From assembly GCA_958437495.1 (NCBI GenBank), contig CAUBOH010000023.1, forward strand, positions 1-26,087: 26,087 nt of DNA, read 5' to 3'. The notes beneath the pieces were generated by a model. That model was not told the origin of the DNA. It did not search any database and worked only from the letters and a program-made list of their open reading frames with translations. Within the stretch, counting starts at the first letter, position 1; the number at the start of each line of letters is the position of its first letter. The translations under genes and the position numbers were made by a program. Below, piece by piece: positions 15,338 through 21,734 of this stretch. This stretch comes from an uncultured Collinsella sp. (GTDB lineage Bacteria; Actinomycetota; Coriobacteriia; Coriobacteriales; Coriobacteriaceae).

Positions 15338-15701
15338 TGGTGGAGGCGCGGAGAATCGAACTCCGGTCCACGAAAGCCCCCTGATTGGCATCTCCAAGCT
15401 CAGTCGCTGGTTTTGTCTCGGACGCTTTGCGCGCAGCGACACGCTCGCGGCATCCCAACCGGTTCGGTCTTAGCCCGCGCCATACCGATTACGTGCGCAG
15501 GAGCATTCCCCTAACATGACGTCGCGCCGGTGTCGGGGAAATCACCGGGTTGACGCGCCGCTATAAACTAAGCAGCGAGAGCCATAGGCTCAAAAGAAGA
15601 GTTGTTGTCAATTCAATTTGACGGTACCCCTGTTTAACGAGGCGAGGAGACCTCGGCTTGCTTCCTCTCTCAGAGCTATCGTGTCGAAACCAGTCGCCCC
15701 C
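15338..15701 (-). ncRNA. ssrA: transfer-messenger RNA (tmRNA)
   Basis: The 364-base RNA rescues stalled ribosomes by acting first as an alanyl-tRNA and then as a message for a degradation tag. The 5' end GGGGGCGACTGGTTTCGAC and the 3' end (CGGAG-TTCGATT-CTCCG T-arm, CGCCTCC acceptor strand, ACCA) pair over seven acceptor positions with one G-U. CCA is encoded. The tag frame ends DNNSSFEPMALAA-stop, with the canonical ALAA end. The gene is one piece, not permuted. A strong terminator follows. No confident promoter was found in 15702-15830; TAAGAT near 15796-15801 (minus strand) is a weak -10 candidate. Confidence 0.97.
15568..15609 (-). other. tmRNA proteolysis-tag reading frame
   Basis: Thirteen codons read DNNSSFEPMALAA before TAG, inside ssrA. 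The last four residues are the usual protease-recognition end. The codon before the first GAC would be ATT and the one before that TGA, so the resume codon is either GAC or ATT; which one cannot be fixed by eye. Confidence 0.85.
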
Positions 15702-15898
15702 GAATGTCGGGAAAGTCTGGATGGCATCGGGCCTGCAAACACCCGATAACCGTCGACTTTTCAAGGAACACGCGGGTGAACCCCGCTCGTGGATAGCTAT
15801 CTTACCACGTTCTAAAGGCAGGCAGCCGCTCTATGCACGAGCTGTGAAGACCCTAATGTGCACCATACTTCGCACTTTTGCCACCGAACGCGTCACGT

Positions 15899-15904
15899 AT
15901 ATTT
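15899..15904 (+). promoter_or_regulatory. probable -10 box of the 15940 gene
   Basis: TATATT lies 35 bases before the ATG at 15940, with CTTTTG about 17 bases upstream as a weak -35. It is the only promoter-like sequence in the gap between the divergent ssrA and this gene. Confidence 0.4.
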
Positions 15905-15939
15905 TCGCCAAGCAACATTGACCCGTCGAAAGGACCGTT

Positions 15940-16374
15940 ATGGATACCAAGCAGCAACTCGTCAATGCCCTCGCAGGCCTGGGCTCAACCATTACCGAAG
16001 CTATGGATGTCATCGAGGGCTTTGTCCCCTGCGGGCATCCCGCCCTCACGGTATCGAACGCACTCGTCGCGCTGGACGCTGACGATGATGCAGCTCTCGC
16101 CCAGCAGCTTGAGACCGTCGAGGGCTTTATCGACCACGTGAGCGAGAACCGCGGCGTGACCGCCTACCACGGCATCGAGGTCGAGCTCGCGGGTCCCAAA
16201 GCCGATCTTCTCGCAGCAATCCGCGAGATAGGCGCCCTTATGCAGACTGCAGGCGTCAAGAACACCCAGGTCAACGAGTGGATCTACCGCAGCCTGGCAG
16301 CACTCGATAGCTCCGACGAAAAGGCAGCCGAGCAGCTCGCAGAAAGTCCCGCCATTAAGGCCGAGCTTTTGTAA
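15940..16374 (+). CDS. hypothetical protein, 144 residues
   Basis: I do not recognise a family. The product is acidic and appears almost entirely helical, with no signal peptide or membrane segment and a single cysteine (C31). It has two similar-feeling helical halves: (VNALAGLGSTITEAMDVIEG) and (LLAAIREIGALMQTAGVK) both lead into segments with paired acidic residues (ALDADDDAALAQQL, ALDSSDEKAAEQL), which hints at an internal duplication. AAAGGA sits just before the ATG, and codon use matches the neighbours, so it is very likely a real gene. It is divergent from ssrA and ends near a hairpin shared with the convergent toxin gene. Confidence 0.75.
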   Translation: MDTKQQLVNALAGLGSTITEAMDVIEGFVPCGHPALTVSNALVALDADDDAALAQQLETVEGFIDHVSENRGVTAYHGIEVELAGPKADLLAAIREIGALMQTAGVKNTQVNEWIYRSLAALDSSDEKAAEQLAESPAIKAELL

Positions 16375-16383
16375 ATAGCAGAC

Positions 16384-16420
16384 GCGGGCCCCTTGGCGCA
16401 TCGTCGTCCAAGAGGCCCGC
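16384..16420. terminator. shared hairpin between convergent genes, no T-run
   Basis: GCGGGCC-C-CTTGG (16384-16396) pairs with CCAAG-A-GGCCCGC (16408-16420), a 12-pair stem with one mismatch and an 11-base loop. It is placed between the stops of the 15940 gene and the PIN gene and could end both transcripts, but neither strand shows a T-run. Confidence 0.5.
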
Positions 16421-16432
16421 AAACAGTTCGCG

Positions 16433-16948
16433 TCAACCGATAGCCGCGCCGCCGCGTTCGGCCAAAGCCAGAATCGGCATCATTTGGCGCGGGGTCTTTG
16501 CTGCAAGATCGGCATGTCCGAGCAGCTTGCGGTCGTTGGTCACCAAGTAATCGACCTGCGCGCGCTTGCACGCGGCGAGTACCAAGTTGTCCTCGTAATC
16601 GCGATGGAGCGTCAGATATTTGTCGGCTAGCCACAGATCTGATGCATCAGCGCCCACGGCCGTGGCGTTTTCGGTCATGTTCCGAACAAACGCCAATGCC
16701 GCATCGCCAATTGCACGGGCAGATGCCTCGTCAAGCGCTCCCCCGCTGGCAAGAACGCTACGCTTCAGTTCGTGTTGGACAACGTACAGCACATCCTTGG
16801 CGATATGCACCGGAAAGAACAGCAATGCCCCGGTCTCCGTCGCCCGCCCAATAAACGCACGCGCGGCAAGCGACTCGGCATGGTCGACGCAAAACGAATC
16901 AACCCATACGTTGGCGTCCACCATGATCTTGAGAGGCGCCCCACTCAC
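16433..16948 (-). CDS. PIN-domain toxin (VapC-like ribonuclease)
   Basis: The 171-residue protein has the PIN acidic site: D11 in VDANVWVD, D117/E119/D120 in RDYEDNLVLAACKRA, and D139 in LVTNDRKL. These residues hold the metal for single-strand RNA cleavage. The length is a little above the usual 130-150. The ATG overlaps the antitoxin stop by four bases (ATGA), the normal coupling of toxin-antitoxin pairs. The target RNA is unknown. Confidence 0.85.
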   Translation of the reverse strand: MSGAPLKIMVDANVWVDSFCVDHAESLAARAFIGRATETGALLFFPVHIAKDVLYVVQHELKRSVLASGGALDEASARAIGDAALAFVRNMTENATAVGADASDLWLADKYLTLHRDYEDNLVLAACKRAQVDYLVTNDRKLLGHADLAAKTPRQMMPILALAERGGAAIG

Positions 16949-17280
16949 TGGATCATCCCCTTTTGGCGATAATGCTCATCCATGGCTTCCGAATAGACTG
17001 CGTCCCAATCGCGATCGTCGGATACGAGCGACGCGGCGATGCCCAAATCTGCATAAAGCCGGTCAGCCGCTGCCCACGACGCGGCGAACGGCGTATCGGG
17101 CGCGACGATCTGCTGCCGGTCGTCGACGGCCGCAAGCACTTCCTCGCACTGCCCGCCACCCTGCGCGACCTTGGCCACCACCTTTTTGATGAGCTCGGGC
17201 AGTGACCCGCCCGAAAGCCGCAGCGCCTCCTCGGCACGGTTCTTGACCTGGCGATCCACGCGAACGTTCACCTGCGCCAT
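16945..17280 (-). CDS. RelB/DinJ-like ribbon-helix-helix antitoxin
   Basis: The 111-residue protein starts MAQVNVRVDRQVKNRAEEAL, the DNA-contacting beta strand and first helix of RelB/DinJ-type antitoxins, followed by a long acidic C-terminal part (about 45-111) expected to wrap the toxin. It should neutralise the PIN protein and repress its own promoter. Start choice: the likely transcription start is near 17332, so the open frame beginning at GTG 17340 cannot be right. ATG 17280 gives the family N-terminus; GTG 17298, ten bases after GGGAG, would add six residues and remains possible. Confidence 0.8.
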   Translation of the reverse strand: MAQVNVRVDRQVKNRAEEALRLSGGSLPELIKKVVAKVAQGGGQCEEVLAAVDDRQQIVAPDTPFAASWAAADRLYADLGIAASLVSDDRDWDAVYSEAMDEHYRQKGMIQ

Positions 17281-17320
17281 GCCACTAACAGCACCCACGT
17301 CGATCCCGCTCCCTTCAATT

Positions 17321-17367
17321 GCTAGCCCTGCTAGCAACACTATATAAAGAAGCTAGCACATGGTCAA
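17321..17367 (-). promoter_or_regulatory. toxin-antitoxin promoter with three GCTAGC palindromes
   Basis: On the minus strand TTGACC (plus 17362-17367) and TATAGT (plus 17339-17344) are exactly 17 bases apart. GCTAGC occurs at 17321-17326, 17330-17335 and 17352-17357: one copy inside the promoter spacer and two at and just after the start point. Six-base palindromes in this arrangement are typical operators for ribbon-helix-helix antitoxins, so autorepression is likely. Confidence 0.75.
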
Positions 17368-17371
17368 ATGC

Positions 17372-17415
17372 AAAAGACCTGCACTCGGACGACACCGATG
17401 CCGTCTGGGCGCAGG
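17372..17415 (-). terminator. probable terminator of the P-type ATPase operon
   Basis: On the minus strand CCTGC...GCAGG closes an imperfect hairpin with an inner GACGG/GTCGTC stem, followed by TCTTTT (plus AAAAG at 17372-17376). It lies between the ATPase stop and the -35 of the toxin-antitoxin promoter. Confidence 0.6.
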
Positions 17416-17441
17416 CCAGATAACGTGGGCGAACACGTCTG

Positions 17442-19517
17442 CTAACGCAGGTAAGCCTTCGCGTTGCTCAGGCTGTAGGCAATCGTCGAGCCGTTGTGCA
17501 GCAGCGACGACGCTTGCGGGGTAATCGCGCCGGTAATGCCCAGTGCTAAGAGTGCTGAGTTGGTGAGCATCACCTTAGAGTAGGAACTCGTCAGACGATC
17601 AATGAGGCCCTGGCTCATGCGGCGCAGACGCACGATCGCGGCAAGATCCGTATCGGTCAGGATGATATCGGCGACCTCCTTGGCGATGTCGCTTCCGCCA
17701 CCCATTGCCAGCCCCACGTCGGCCAAACCGAGCGCCGGCGAATCGTTGACGCCGTCACCCACCATAGCAACGTGGCGCCCCTCGCGCTTAATCCGCTCCA
17801 CATAGGCGTACTTGTCCTCGGGCAGCAGCTCGGCCTTAAACTCGTCGACGCCCGCTTCGCGCGCGATGCGCTCGGCCGTGCGCTCGGAATCGCCCGTGAG
17901 CATGACCACGTGCTTGACGCCCAGCGCATGCAGGTCGGCAATGGCCTCGCGCACGCCGGGTTTGAGCGGGTCCTCGATACCGAGCACGCCCACGACCGTG
18001 CCGTCGACCGCCAGATACAGCGGCGACAGGCCCTGCATCTGGGACTCGATGCGCTCCTTGATGTCGGATTCGAGCTGTGCGCCCTCGTCCTCAAATACAA
18101 AATGCGCCGAACCGATGATGGCGCGACGCCCTTCAATGGACGAAGCGATGCCGTGCGCCACGATGTACTCGACGGCGGCATGGCGCTCGCGGTGCTCGAG
18201 TCCGCGCTCACGTGCCGCATTGACCACGGCGCGCGCCACAGGATGCGGAAAATGCTCCTCCAAGCAAGCGGAAAGGCGCAGGATTTCGTTCTTGCTCCAG
18301 CCATCGGTGGTGAGCACGCAGGCAAGGCGCGGCTGCGCCTCGGTAAGCGTGCCGGTCTTATCAAACACAATGGTGTCGGCCTTGGCAAACGACTCAAAGT
18401 ACTTCGCGCCCTTGACCATGACGCCCATCTTGGCAGCATCGCTCATAGCGGTCATGACGGCAACGGAACCCGTGAGCTTGAGTGCGCACGAGTAGTCGAC
18501 CATCAGCGCCGCCGAGGTCTTGATGAGGCTACGCGTAGTGAGAGCGACAAGGCCCGCGAGCAGGAAGTTCCACGGGACGATCTTGTTGGCGAGGTCCTCC
18601 ATATGCGACTGGCCCTCGGACTTGAGCGAGTCGGCCGTCTGCACGAGCGAGACAATCGAACGCAACTTGGTCTGAGCCGTGTTAGCGCGCACACGCACCA
18701 AGATGCTGCCGTCTTCCACGACGGTTCCGGCGAACACGTCGTCGCCCACGCTGCGCTCGACGGCCAGCGGCTCGCCGGTCAGGGTCGCCTGGTTGACCAT
18801 AGCGCTCCCCTGCTCGACAACACCGTCAATGCAAATGGACATGCCAGTGCGCACGGCGACCAGATCGCCGGGCTCAAGCTCGGTGGCGGCAACGCTTACC
18901 TCGGTGTCGCCGACGACCTTTTGCGCCTTGTCGGGCACATCGAGCAGCGAGTTGATGAGCTCATTTTCGCTCATGGCGCGGGTGTAGTCCTCGAGCAATT
19001 CGCCCACGTTGAGCAGGAACATTGTCTGGCCCGCGGTGTCGACATCACGTTTGACGAACGAAATGCCGATGGCCGAAGCGTCGAGCACAGGAACGGTCAG
19101 GCGCGGCTGCGCCAGCTCATGAAGAGCAGCGCGCAAAAATGCCATGTAACCAGCCACGACAAACACCGCGCGCAGGGGCGTGGGCAAAAACCATCGGCGC
19201 GCATAGTGGGCGCCGATAAGTGTCGCCAGGTCCATAACGAGTTTGTGCTTGCGCGGCTCAAGCTGCATCACGTAACCCGTCTTTGCGTCGGCAATGACCT
19301 GAGCGTCGAGCGCACCGACGGCGGCCAGCACGGCATCGCGGCGCGGCTCGTCATATTCGAGCGCCAACTGGCCAATACGGCCATAGACGCGCACCTTGCG
19401 CACGCCGTCGATGTCACCGCTGAGCTTTAGAAGCGCATCGAGATCGCTCTCTGGCACAGGACCCGCCAACTGGAGGCGGGTCCTGCCGGGGATCTCGCTA
19501 ATAATCGAGAATCTCAT
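17442..19517 (-). CDS. heavy-metal-type P1B ATPase with an atypical YSC motif
   Basis: The 691-residue membrane pump has an HMA-like N-terminal region (about 1-75, starting with IPGRTRLQL but without CxxC), membrane segments around 100-150 and 310-350, the actuator TGEP at 247-250, the phosphorylated aspartate D386 in DKTGTLT, H425-P426 in EHFPHP (the P1B nucleotide-site HP), and GDGVND at 587-592. Where most P1B pumps have CPC or SPC in the metal channel, this has Tyr-Ser-Cys (about 342-344, VDYSCALKL), so the transported metal cannot be read from the motif. It is co-directional with, and 18 bases after, a DUF6110 gene. Export of a transition metal is the reasonable guess. Confidence 0.88.
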   Translation of the reverse strand: MRFSIISEIPGRTRLQLAGPVPESDLDALLKLSGDIDGVRKVRVYGRIGQLALEYDEPRRDAVLAAVGALDAQVIADAKTGYVMQLEPRKHKLVMDLATLIGAHYARRWFLPTPLRAVFVVAGYMAFLRAALHELAQPRLTVPVLDASAIGISFVKRDVDTAGQTMFLLNVGELLEDYTRAMSENELINSLLDVPDKAQKVVGDTEVSVAATELEPGDLVAVRTGMSICIDGVVEQGSAMVNQATLTGEPLAVERSVGDDVFAGTVVEDGSILVRVRANTAQTKLRSIVSLVQTADSLKSEGQSHMEDLANKIVPWNFLLAGLVALTTRSLIKTSAALMVDYSCALKLTGSVAVMTAMSDAAKMGVMVKGAKYFESFAKADTIVFDKTGTLTEAQPRLACVLTTDGWSKNEILRLSACLEEHFPHPVARAVVNAARERGLEHRERHAAVEYIVAHGIASSIEGRRAIIGSAHFVFEDEGAQLESDIKERIESQMQGLSPLYLAVDGTVVGVLGIEDPLKPGVREAIADLHALGVKHVVMLTGDSERTAERIAREAGVDEFKAELLPEDKYAYVERIKREGRHVAMVGDGVNDSPALGLADVGLAMGGGSDIAKEVADIILTDTDLAAIVRLRRMSQGLIDRLTSSYSKVMLTNSALLALGITGAITPQASSLLHNGSTIAYSLSNAKAYLR

Positions 19518-19535
19518 AGTTTGTGCCTGGGAGCG

Positions 19536-19781
19536 TTACTCGGCTGCCTTGTCCGCAGCGGCCTCGCTCTGGGTGATATAGGCCGCCTCGGCAACCATGT
19601 CGTCGACATTAGCCTTGGCCTGCTCGACCATGTCCTGGTAGCCGTTCTTGATGCGCATGCCGCACGCGATACCCTGCACGCAGGCGTTCTTTACCGGAGC
19701 GCTGGTGAGCAGCTTGATGCCAGCCGTACCGAGCAGAAAACCGCCACCGACAAGCAGGGTGTTGAACGTGGACTTCTTCAT
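19536..19781 (-). CDS. DUF6110-type small protein, partner of the P-type ATPase
   Basis: The 81-residue protein has one hydrophobic segment (about 8-26, LLVGGGFLLGTAGIKLL), then PVKNACVQGIACGMRIKNGYQDMVEQAKANVDDMVAEA and a short acidic tail. This resembles DUF6110, small proteins I recall as often sitting beside P1B ATPases in gut bacteria; the assignment is from memory. It may be an accessory or metal-delivery subunit, and cysteines C34 and C40 in the helix after the membrane segment are candidates for a metal site. ATG 19781 has GGGAGA close upstream; a longer open frame to 19841 has no support. Confidence 0.7.
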   Translation of the reverse strand: MKKSTFNTLLVGGGFLLGTAGIKLLTSAPVKNACVQGIACGMRIKNGYQDMVEQAKANVDDMVAEAAYITQSEAAADKAAE

Positions 19782-19798
19782 GATGTCTCTCCCTTTTG

Positions 19799-19909
19799 CC
19801 GCAACAATTGCGGCACGGTGCCTCAGCACCCGAGTAAACAAGTTTGCTCGAGCACGCTTTTGAAATATCTCAATTTTATCTAACTATCTAGGTCAGCCAT
19901 GGCTAACCT
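19799..19909 (-). promoter_or_regulatory. upstream region of the DUF6110-ATPase operon with stacked palindromes
   Basis: Reading away from the DUF6110 start there are hairpins GCCGCAA-CAA-TTGCGGC (19799-19815) and GGTGC-CTCA-GCACC (19817-19830, approximately), the near-palindrome TTGAAATATCTCAA (19860-19873), then AGGTCAGCCATGGCTAACCT at 19890-19909, a 20-base palindrome with one mismatched pair. The last resembles split half-sites of DtxR/IdeR-type metalloregulators (AGGTTAG...CTAACCT), though with a wider centre. TAGATA and TAAAAT repeats between it and the gene could serve as a -10. The placement suits metal-responsive control. Confidence 0.5.
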
Positions 19910-19948
19910 TTTGAAAATTAACGATGCGGAGTAACCGATTGTCAATGT

Positions 19949-19971
19949 GACAAAGGGACCGTCCCTTTGTC
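19949..19971. repeat. GACAAAGGGAC palindrome, copy 1
   Basis: GACAAAGGGAC and its complement (19949-19959, 19961-19971) abut with one base between them, six bases after the ABC gene stop read on the minus strand. The same palindrome recurs at 24685-24750. It probably also acts as the 3'-end hairpin of the ABC operon, but no T-run follows. Confidence 0.85.
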
Positions 19972-19976
19972 CCTTC

Positions 19977-21734
19977 TTACAACTGCCAGGTAGCCGCTTC
20001 CTTTTGCAGCGCCACCATGCGGGCGAATTCTCCACCTGCCGCCTTGAGCTGCGCCGGAGTACCCTGCTCGGCAACCACACCATCCTTGAGTACAACGATT
20101 TTGTCGGCATTTTCCACCGTACGCATACGGTGGGCAATAACGATCACCGTCTTACCTGCGAGCAGACGGGAGAGTGCCTGCTGAACCACGGTCTCGTTCT
20201 CCACATCCAAGCTCGCCGTCGCCTCGTCCAACAGCACGATAGGCGCGTCTTTGAGCAGCGCACGGGCGATAGAGATGCGCTGGCGCTCGCCGCCGGACAG
20301 CTTGGAGCCGTTCTCGCCGATCATGGTGTTGTAGCCCTGCGGCATGCGGCTCACAAACTCGTCGCAGTTGGCGGCACGCGCAGCCGCAAGCACTTGCTCA
20401 TCGGTGGCGCCACGACGCCCGAGGCGGATGTTTCCCATCACCGTGTCGTCAAAGAGCAGCACGTCTTGGAACACAATGGCGTAGTCGCGCAGCAGCACCT
20501 CGGGATCCACGCTCGCAACATCCACGCCGCCCACGGTGACCGTGCCCGCGGTGGCATCCCAAAAGCGCGCGGCCAGGCGGCTCACCGTAGACTTACCGGA
20601 GCCCGAAGGACCGACCAGTGCCGTGACCTCGCCTTCCTTGGCGGTAAAGCTCACATCGGTAAGAACTTTCTCGCCGGCGCGGCCGTCCTCGCCCGCACCA
20701 TAGCCAAATGCCACGTGATTGAACACCACATCGTGGCCTACGGGCTCAAACTGCTCGCTGCCCCGCGCCACGGGCTCTTCCATGATGGAACGCATGCGCT
20801 TGGCCGACGACTCGGCGGCAAACAGCTCGGACATCAGCATCAGCGCCTGATCAAAGGGCGCATAGATGCGGCTCACCATAAGCAGGAAGGCAAACATCAT
20901 CAAAAAGTCGACCTGGCCGGAGGCGACCATCGCAGCGCCCGTGACCAACGTGGTGGCAATCCCCAGGCGCAGGATGGCAAAGGCGGAGTTGACCAAAAGC
21001 CCATTGGCGAGCTCGCCCTTGGTGGTCTCGCGCTCCTCGGCATCGATCACGGCGTTGAGCCCCTCAAGATAATGAGCCTCCTGGTTGGTGGCGCGGATCT
21101 CGCGCACGCAGTCGAGCGTCTCCTGGATCGCCTCGGTAACCTTGACCTTCTCGGCACGCACATGGTCGAACACCGGGGTCATGGGGCCGCGTGTCAGATA
21201 CAGCACGGCAAAGGCCACGGGAACGCTCCAAAACGCCGCGATCGCCAGCTGCCAGCAAAAGAACAGCGACGCCACGAACACAATGGCGCTTGCGATGATG
21301 GCACCCCAAAGCTCTCCCAGCACGTGGCTGTAGGCGTGCTCCATGGCCTGGACGTCGCCCATAATGGTCTCGGTTAAATCGGCCAGATCACGACGGCCAA
21401 AAAACGACAGCGGTAGCTTGCGTAAGCGCTCGGCAATCTCCATACGCTGCTTGCCGCACTCCTCGTAAAAGATGCAGTAGGTGTAGTAATACTGCTGCCA
21501 GTTAGAGGCAAAGAGCAACACGAAAAAGACCAGGAGGCCGCCCACAATCGGCAGGGCATCCGGCAGGTCGGCACCGGTGGCGAGATGTTCGACAAAACCG
21601 GCCATGACCAGGAACAATAAGCCCATGCCGGCCATGGTAATGAGATTGGTGAGCGCGGTCCAGAAAATGCCGCGTTTTACGCCGGCGACGCCTTTATCGG
21701 ATAGGAAATACTTCTTTTGGAATGAGGCGAACAT
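19977..21734 (-). CDS. ABC half-transporter (permease-ATPase), second subunit
   Basis: The 585-residue protein has an N-terminal six-helix exporter-type membrane domain (about 1-330) and a nucleotide-binding domain with Walker A GPSGSGKST (near 372), signature LSGGERQR (near 477), Walker B and D-loop in VLLDEATASLD, and the switch histidine in IAHRM. Its ATG directly follows the TAA of the upstream half-transporter with no gap, with GGGAGG inside that gene, so the two are made together and likely form a heterodimer. Pairs of this kind divergent from an AraC regulator include YbtPQ of Yersinia (siderophore uptake) as well as drug and peptide exporters. The direction of transport is not determined by sequence. 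Confidence 0.92.
   Translation of the reverse strand: MFASFQKKYFLSDKGVAGVKRGIFWTALTNLITMAGMGLLFLVMAGFVEHLATGADLPDALPIVGGLLVFFVLLFASNWQQYYYTYCIFYEECGKQRMEIAERLRKLPLSFFGRRDLADLTETIMGDVQAMEHAYSHVLGELWGAIIASAIVFVASLFFCWQLAIAAFWSVPVAFAVLYLTRGPMTPVFDHVRAEKVKVTEAIQETLDCVREIRATNQEAHYLEGLNAVIDAEERETTKGELANGLLVNSAFAILRLGIATTLVTGAAMVASGQVDFLMMFAFLLMVSRIYAPFDQALMLMSELFAAESSAKRMRSIMEEPVARGSEQFEPVGHDVVFNHVAFGYGAGEDGRAGEKVLTDVSFTAKEGEVTALVGPSGSGKSTVSRLAARFWDATAGTVTVGGVDVASVDPEVLLRDYAIVFQDVLLFDDTVMGNIRLGRRGATDEQVLAAARAANCDEFVSRMPQGYNTMIGENGSKLSGGERQRISIARALLKDAPIVLLDEATASLDVENETVVQQALSRLLAGKTVIVIAHRMRTVENADKIVVLKDGVVAEQGTPAQLKAAGGEFARMVALQKEAATWQL

Noticed and set aside
17281..17340. Upstream GTG start (17340) for the antitoxin
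   Set aside because: It lies upstream of the predicted transcription start near 17332, inside the operator/promoter region.
17321..17357. CRISPR-like or tandem repeat from the repeated GCTAGC
   Set aside because: The copies are only six bases, unevenly spaced and placed around a promoter; operators explain them better.
17772..19430. 552-codon plus-strand frame opposite the P-type ATPase
   Set aside because: Shadow frame; all conserved ATPase motifs are on the minus strand and no ribosome site or family resemblance supports the plus frame.
19947..21377. 476-codon plus-strand frame opposite the second ABC gene
   Set aside because: Shadow frame rich in His/Gly/Arg without motifs; the minus strand encodes a complete ABC protein.
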